8,970 bases of DNA from DATBMA01 sp036555105 (GTDB taxonomy: Bacteria > Actinomycetota > Acidimicrobiia > Spongiisociales > ZC4RG35): positions 1-8,970 of the forward strand of contig DATBMA010000044.1 in assembly GCA_036555105.1 (NCBI GenBank). Direction: 5' to 3'. Numbering within the stretch: position 1 is the first letter of the stretch; each line of letters starts with the position of its first letter. Below, piece by piece: positions 6,081-8,970 of this stretch. A model generated the notes under the pieces. It made no database searches, was not told the origin of the DNA, and saw only the letters and a program-made list of their open reading frames with translations. The translations under genes were made by a program, and so were the position numbers.

Positions 6081-7066
6081 AGGCGGCCGGCGGCGACCAG
6101 CACCCCGAGGGCATCAGCCGTCACCCAGGGGTTGGGCTTGGATCTGCCGGACCCCCAATCGACCGAGTCGGTGTTGGGCTTGGCCTCGGTGGACACCGAG
6201 TAGAAGCGGCCTCCTGCCGACCAGCCTCCGCCTGGGAGCCTCATCTCCTCGAGAAGGTCAAGGGCCTCAGCACACCGCGGGTCGTCCAGCAGGCCCACCT
6301 CGGCCATGCCCCGCAGCCCACCGAGGATGTCGTAGTGCCAATAGAGCGGGTAGTGGAGCCGGACGAAGTCCGGGTTGATGACCGTTCCATCCAGCCGCCT
6401 CCGGAACATCCCTCGAGATAGGAAGACTTCGGCGGCTCGGCGGGCGGCTTCGCCGGCAGGCTTGTTGCGGGTCGTCTCGCTGTAGGCCTGCAGCCCCCGC
6501 ATCGGCAAGAGAGTCTCCATGAACGAAGACGTGTCGGCGGTGGGGTTGCGATCACAATTCCAGCCTCCGTCTGGCCATTGCCAGTGCAGTAGGCGCTCGA
6601 CCAGCTGGTCGGCCCGCTCGTCGGCCAGCCCCAGCTCGCATATGGCTCGCAGGGCATTGCCGTGGATCGAGCCGCACCGCCGATAGCGGCCGTCGATCAG
6701 AGGCACTCCCTTTTTGCCGTAGCTGGAGGATGACGACTTGGCCTCGAACTCCGAGTAGTACTGGTCGTCGAGCCAGGCGGCGGTCACCCGGTCGCGCAGC
6801 GGCGCGAGCTCCTTGGCCCCACTCGGGTAGCCGAGGTCGGCCAATGCCGAGAGAACCCAGTGGGCTCCGTGCCACTTGTTGTAGACATGGCCCGGGCTCA
6901 TCCCCGCCAACAGACGGGTGACCCGCTCCGACTGCCGGATTCGCTCCCTCAGGTCCGTCAGTTCCACTTCGGGTTGGCCGAGGACCTCGCGGCGCAGCTT
7001 CCATTCGATCGACGGCTCATCGCTGCCGAGCAGTGACTCGAAGATCGAGGAGTCCGCGGGATTCAC
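6071..7066 (-). CDS. Alpha/alpha-toroid protein (prenyltransferase/squalene-cyclase-like fold), function unknown
   Basis: 331-residue soluble protein, no signal peptide or membrane segment. It shows repeating helical units with Gly-rich, Trp-ended turns like the QW motifs of terpene cyclases: QWPDGGWNC (163-171) and LPGGGWSAGGRF (277-288), plus repeated helix patterns HWVLSALADLGY (69-80), GNALRAICELGL (136-147) and LGGLRGMAEVGLL (248-260). The DXDD proton-donor motif of squalene-hopene cyclase is not found, so terpene cyclisation is not supported. Possible metal ligands (C131, H135, H162, C171, H238, H244) exist, but their geometry is unknown. An Ser run occurs at 111-115. Start GTG 7066 overlaps the TetR stop as GTGA and has AGAAGG 6 nt upstream (plus positions 7073-7078). 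It is the last gene of the minus-strand unit. Relatives I recall carry only general or dubious labels; no function is assigned. Confidence 0.8.
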   Translation of the reverse strand: MNPADSSIFESLLGSDEPSIEWKLRREVLGQPEVELTDLRERIRQSERVTRLLAGMSPGHVYNKWHGAHWVLSALADLGYPSGAKELAPLRDRVTAAWLDDQYYSEFEAKSSSSSYGKKGVPLIDGRYRRCGSIHGNALRAICELGLADERADQLVERLLHWQWPDGGWNCDRNPTADTSSFMETLLPMRGLQAYSETTRNKPAGEAARRAAEVFLSRGMFRRRLDGTVINPDFVRLHYPLYWHYDILGGLRGMAEVGLLDDPRCAEALDLLEEMRLPGGGWSAGGRFYSVSTEAKPNTDSVDWGSGRSKPNPWVTADALGVLVAAGRLRP

Positions 7067-7692
7067 CGATCGCCTTCTCGATCTGTTGTGTTGACTGTTG
7101 AGGATTGGGGCTCAAGCAGCCCGACGATCATCCCTACCAGGAGGTCGAGCGGCATCGCCGAATACGCTTCGAGCATGGGCTGGCCGAGCCCGTACAAGCT
7201 CATCATGAGGACCCGGGCCAAGGCATCCGGCTCCCCATCGCGAACCTTGCCTGCACGCTGGCCCAGCCGAACGAATCGGGCCGCCTGGGCGAATGCCTCC
7301 TCTTGTCTTCGGCGGAATGCCTCACCCACCGCCGGTGCCTCCGGCAGCCTGGCGACGGCCAGCCTCCATAGCCGGCCGTCTCGCCGGAAGACCACCACCG
7401 TCGCCTCCAAGACTGCCCGCACCTGGCTCTCGAGACCCGTGTCGAGCAACACGTCGACAGTGAGGAGATCTCCCATCGCCTGACCGAGCTCGCCTGCAAC
7501 CTGATCGAAGGCAAGGGCGAGGGCATCGTCCTTGGTGTCGAAGTAGGTGTAGAAGGTCGCGGTCGACACATCGGCCGAATACGCAATGAGATCGGGTGTG
7601 AGGGATCCGGTCCTCCTCACCACCTCCCTGGTGGCGCCCACCAAGGCATCGCGCGTAGTCCGGGCCTTGCGGGTGAGGGGCTCGGCCGGCAT
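7063..7692 (-). CDS. TetR/AcrR-family transcriptional regulator
   Basis: 209-residue repressor-type protein. The N-terminal HTH is clear: RDALVGATREVVRRTG (14-29), then LTPDLIAYSADVSTATFYTYF (31-51) and the following TKDDAL (53-58). The remaining roughly 150 residues are the variable helical ligand-binding and dimerisation domain, with no recognisable ligand signature. ATG 7692 is chosen because it begins just before the HTH and lies two bases after the stop of the upstream kinase gene; the frame extends further upstream but that would overlap the kinase by more than 160 bp and the added residues look like out-of-frame sequence. No Shine-Dalgarno is visible, so translation is probably coupled. 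A self-regulatory role at the divergent promoter near 8770 is plausible but unproven. Confidence 0.9.
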   Translation of the reverse strand: MPAEPLTRKARTTRDALVGATREVVRRTGSLTPDLIAYSADVSTATFYTYFDTKDDALALAFDQVAGELGQAMGDLLTVDVLLDTGLESQVRAVLEATVVVFRRDGRLWRLAVARLPEAPAVGEAFRRRQEEAFAQAARFVRLGQRAGKVRDGEPDALARVLMMSLYGLGQPMLEAYSAMPLDLLVGMIVGLLEPQSSTVNTTDREGDR

Positions 7693-7694
7693 CG

Positions 7695-8762
7695 CTATGA
7701 ACGGTGGGTCGGGATCCGGCCCGCGGCCAGCTCGAGCATCCTGGCAGCGCCCAGCCCCATCTCGGCGAAGCGATCGTCCCGGGTCTGGCCGCGAAGCCAA
7801 CGGGCGTGGATCTGCTTGAGCACGACCGCCATCTTCCAGGAGCCGAACACCAGGTACCAATCCAGCTGGGACAGGTCGGCTCCACGGGCCCGGGCATAGC
7901 GTTCAGATGCCTCCCCCCGGTTGAGGAAGCCCGGTGCATCCACCGGCATCGGGTTGAGGGTGGCAGGCACCTCGTCGGGCTCGTACCACACCGCCAGCAG
8001 TGTGCCGAGGTCCGCCAGGGGATCGCCTCGCGTGCACATGTCCCAGTCATAGACGGCGATGCACCGGCCTGGGTCGGCAGGATCCACCGCGAGGTTGTCG
8101 AGCCTCCAGTCGTTGTGGATCAACGCCGGTGTGGGGGAGGTGGGGAGGTGTGTGAACAGCCACGAGCTGACCGCTTCCTCGATAGGAGATGACTGATCGG
8201 CCGCCCCTTCCCAGCGCCGGTGCCAGCCCTGCACCTGTCTCTCGAGGAAGCCATCAGGGTGGCCGAGGTCGGCGAGGTCGCACTCGGCGGGATCCACATC
8301 GTGCAAGGTCGCCAGCGTGTCGATGACGACCTCGGCCAGCAGCCGGTTGGCCCGGGGATCCGAGCCTGCCCCGAATTCGGCGGGCACGGTTCCTCTCACC
8401 ACCACCCCCGGCCGCCGCTCCATGATCAGGAAGGGGGCGCCTATGACCTCCAGGTCGTTGCAGAGCTGAAGGGCGCGAGGGGCGGGTTCGAATGACCGCC
8501 ACAGCCGCGAAAGGACATGGAACTCCCTGGACATGTCATGGCTGGAGGGGGCGACGGGACCGATCGGTGGGCGCCGCAACACCAGCTCGTCCTCTTCGTA
8601 GGTGAGGAGGTAGGTGAGGTTGGCATGCCCACCCGAGAACTGACTGACCTGGGGGCGGCCGACGGCTCGAGGCAGCCGATTCGACAGCCATTCGGCGACC
8701 CGGTCGACATCGAAGGCTTCGTCCGGCCTGACCCCGATCAGATCCGGCCCAGCCGACGGCAT
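7695..8762 (-). CDS. APH-superfamily phosphotransferase (ACAD10/COG3173-like)
   Basis: 355-residue kinase-fold protein. Nucleotide-binding N-lobe: FSGGHANLTYLLTYEEDELVLRRPP with the ATP-lysine position taken by the charged LVLRR segment (about 42-66). C-lobe: catalytic loop LIHNDWRLDNL (214-224) with D218 as probable base and N223, then the metal-binding DWD segment VYDWDMCTRGDPLADLG (237-253) with D239. These are the APH/choline-kinase signature motifs. The subgroup with IHNDWRLDN and DWD..T.GDPLADLG is the one found beside fatty-acid and acyl-CoA dehydrogenase genes in actinobacteria and fused in human ACAD10/11, where it phosphorylates hydroxy-acyl substrates; here no dehydrogenase is in view. 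Antibiotic resistance is not implied. It is the first gene of the minus-strand unit. ATG 8762 has a -10-like TAGCCT 6 nt upstream. Confidence 0.88.
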   Translation of the reverse strand: MPSAGPDLIGVRPDEAFDVDRVAEWLSNRLPRAVGRPQVSQFSGGHANLTYLLTYEEDELVLRRPPIGPVAPSSHDMSREFHVLSRLWRSFEPAPRALQLCNDLEVIGAPFLIMERRPGVVVRGTVPAEFGAGSDPRANRLLAEVVIDTLATLHDVDPAECDLADLGHPDGFLERQVQGWHRRWEGAADQSSPIEEAVSSWLFTHLPTSPTPALIHNDWRLDNLAVDPADPGRCIAVYDWDMCTRGDPLADLGTLLAVWYEPDEVPATLNPMPVDAPGFLNRGEASERYARARGADLSQLDWYLVFGSWKMAVVLKQIHARWLRGQTRDDRFAEMGLGAARMLELAAGRIPTHRS

Positions 8763-8768
8763 CGCGGA

Positions 8769-8774
8769 AGGCTA
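8769..8774 (-). promoter_or_regulatory. Candidate -10 box, leaderless promoter of the kinase operon
   Basis: On the minus strand TAGCCT is followed by exactly 6 nt and then ATG 8762, placing the transcription start at the start codon. No Shine-Dalgarno is present. It shares two bases with the palindrome at 8773-8780. Confidence 0.5.
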
Positions 8775-8780
8775 CCGGTA
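8773..8780. promoter_or_regulatory. Palindrome TACCGGTA between divergent promoters, possible operator core
   Basis: A perfect 8-bp palindrome at the centre of the 28-bp divergent intergenic region. Its outer TA dinucleotides are the first two bases of both candidate -10 boxes. A bound protein here would block both promoters. Eight base pairs is short for a TetR operator, and symmetry does not extend outward, so operator function is only a suggestion. Confidence 0.3.
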
Positions 8781-8784
8781 CGCT
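8779..8784 (+). promoter_or_regulatory. Candidate -10 box, leaderless promoter of the DUF885-like gene
   Basis: TACGCT is followed by exactly 6 nt and ATG 8791. There is no Shine-Dalgarno. The arrangement TACG-T, 6 nt, ATGACCGA is the same as that in front of the htrA-type gene at 1331-1350. Confidence 0.5.
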
Positions 8785-8790
8785 GCCCGC

Positions 8791-8970
8791 ATGACCGACG
8801 GACCATTTGAGATCGCCGACCGCCTGGTAGACGAGTACGCCCGCCTCCGCCCTGTCTCCGCCACGGAGCTCGGCATCAAGGGCCACGACGATCGATGGAC
8901 CGACTTCTCGCCTGCAGGATCAGATGCCCTGGCGGACTCGTTCCGCAGCTTCAGGACAGAGATGGCGCGA
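8791..8970 (+). CDS. Probable DUF885-family protein, N-terminal part (3' truncated)
   Basis: Starting at ATG 8791, the frame is open for 60 codons to the end of the window. The visible protein begins MTDGPFEIADRLVDEYARLR, followed by PVSATELGIKGHDDRWTDFS (about 21-40). The pattern of an amphipathic helix followed by P-x-x-A-T-x-L-G, a Gly/Asp stretch and a D-x-S segment is how DUF885 (COG4805) proteins begin; these are long, soluble or secreted proteins thought to be related to metallopeptidases. The zinc-binding motif that would test this lies beyond the window. No signal peptide is present. The gene diverges from the kinase operon with only 28 bp between start codons. Confidence 0.65.
   Translation, partial: MTDGPFEIADRLVDEYARLRPVSATELGIKGHDDRWTDFSPAGSDALADSFRSFRTEMAR

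Noticed and set aside
6071..7066. Squalene-hopene or other terpene cyclase
   Set aside because: The fold-like repeats are present, but the DXDD motif is missing, the length is about half that of the cyclase family, and no isoprenoid genes are nearby.
7693..7860. Upstream extension of the TetR frame to 265 residues
   Set aside because: It lies inside the kinase C-terminus; the HTH begins normally after ATG 7692.
7695..8762. Aminoglycoside resistance gene
   Set aside because: The motifs place it in the broad APH superfamily, in the ACAD10-like subgroup; nothing in the context indicates antibiotic modification.

Overview
The window is GC-rich and tightly packed, with GTG as well as ATG starts, many 4-bp gene overlaps, Thr/Ser/Ala-rich envelope linkers and start codons that sit at the expected +1 of a TANNNT box (a leaderless pattern). 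Together this suggests an actinobacterium (Actinomycetota), perhaps an environmental lineage. The taxonomic call is inference from style, not from a marker gene. There is no sign of a mobile element, CRISPR array, tRNA or rRNA. No gene-free stretch exceeds 300 bp; the longest is 2477-2704, which holds a terminator and a riboswitch.

Region 1 (1-2476, + strand) is an envelope-stress-type cassette: the end of an OmpR/PhoB-type response regulator, a membrane sensor histidine kinase overlapping it by 4 bp, and a membrane-anchored HtrA/DegP-type serine protease with one PDZ domain. The order regulator-kinase-HtrA recalls mycobacterial mprA-mprB-pepD.

Region 2 (2477-6025, + strand) is a vitamin B12 uptake and activation operon. 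After the htrA terminator comes a cobalamin riboswitch whose aptamer helices can be traced by eye. Its expression platform contains a perfect hairpin that buries the Shine-Dalgarno sequence of the first gene, plus an upstream segment able to pair with and open that hairpin. Four genes follow, each overlapping the next by ATGA: a BtuF-like lipoprotein, a BtuC/FecCD permease, a BtuD-like ATPase and a CobO/BtuR corrinoid adenosyltransferase. The layout implies import of corrinoid and its immediate conversion to the adenosyl form, with the riboswitch shutting translation when cobalamin is plentiful.

Region 3 (6071-8762, - strand) is a three-gene unit read right to left: an APH/ACAD10-type small-molecule kinase, a TetR-family regulator two bases downstream, and an alpha/alpha-toroid (prenyltransferase/squalene-cyclase-like fold) protein of unknown function overlapping the regulator by GTGA. 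It converges on the B12 operon across 45 bp that carry a repeated 8-mer.

Region 4 (8763-8970) is a 28-bp divergent promoter region, with two mirror-arranged -10 boxes around the palindrome TACCGGTA, and the first 60 codons of a probable DUF885-family protein running off the window.

The most interesting points are the complete riboswitch switch mechanism and its apparent promoter inside the preceding terminator, the symmetrical divergent leaderless promoter, and the uncharacterised kinase-TetR-toroid operon.
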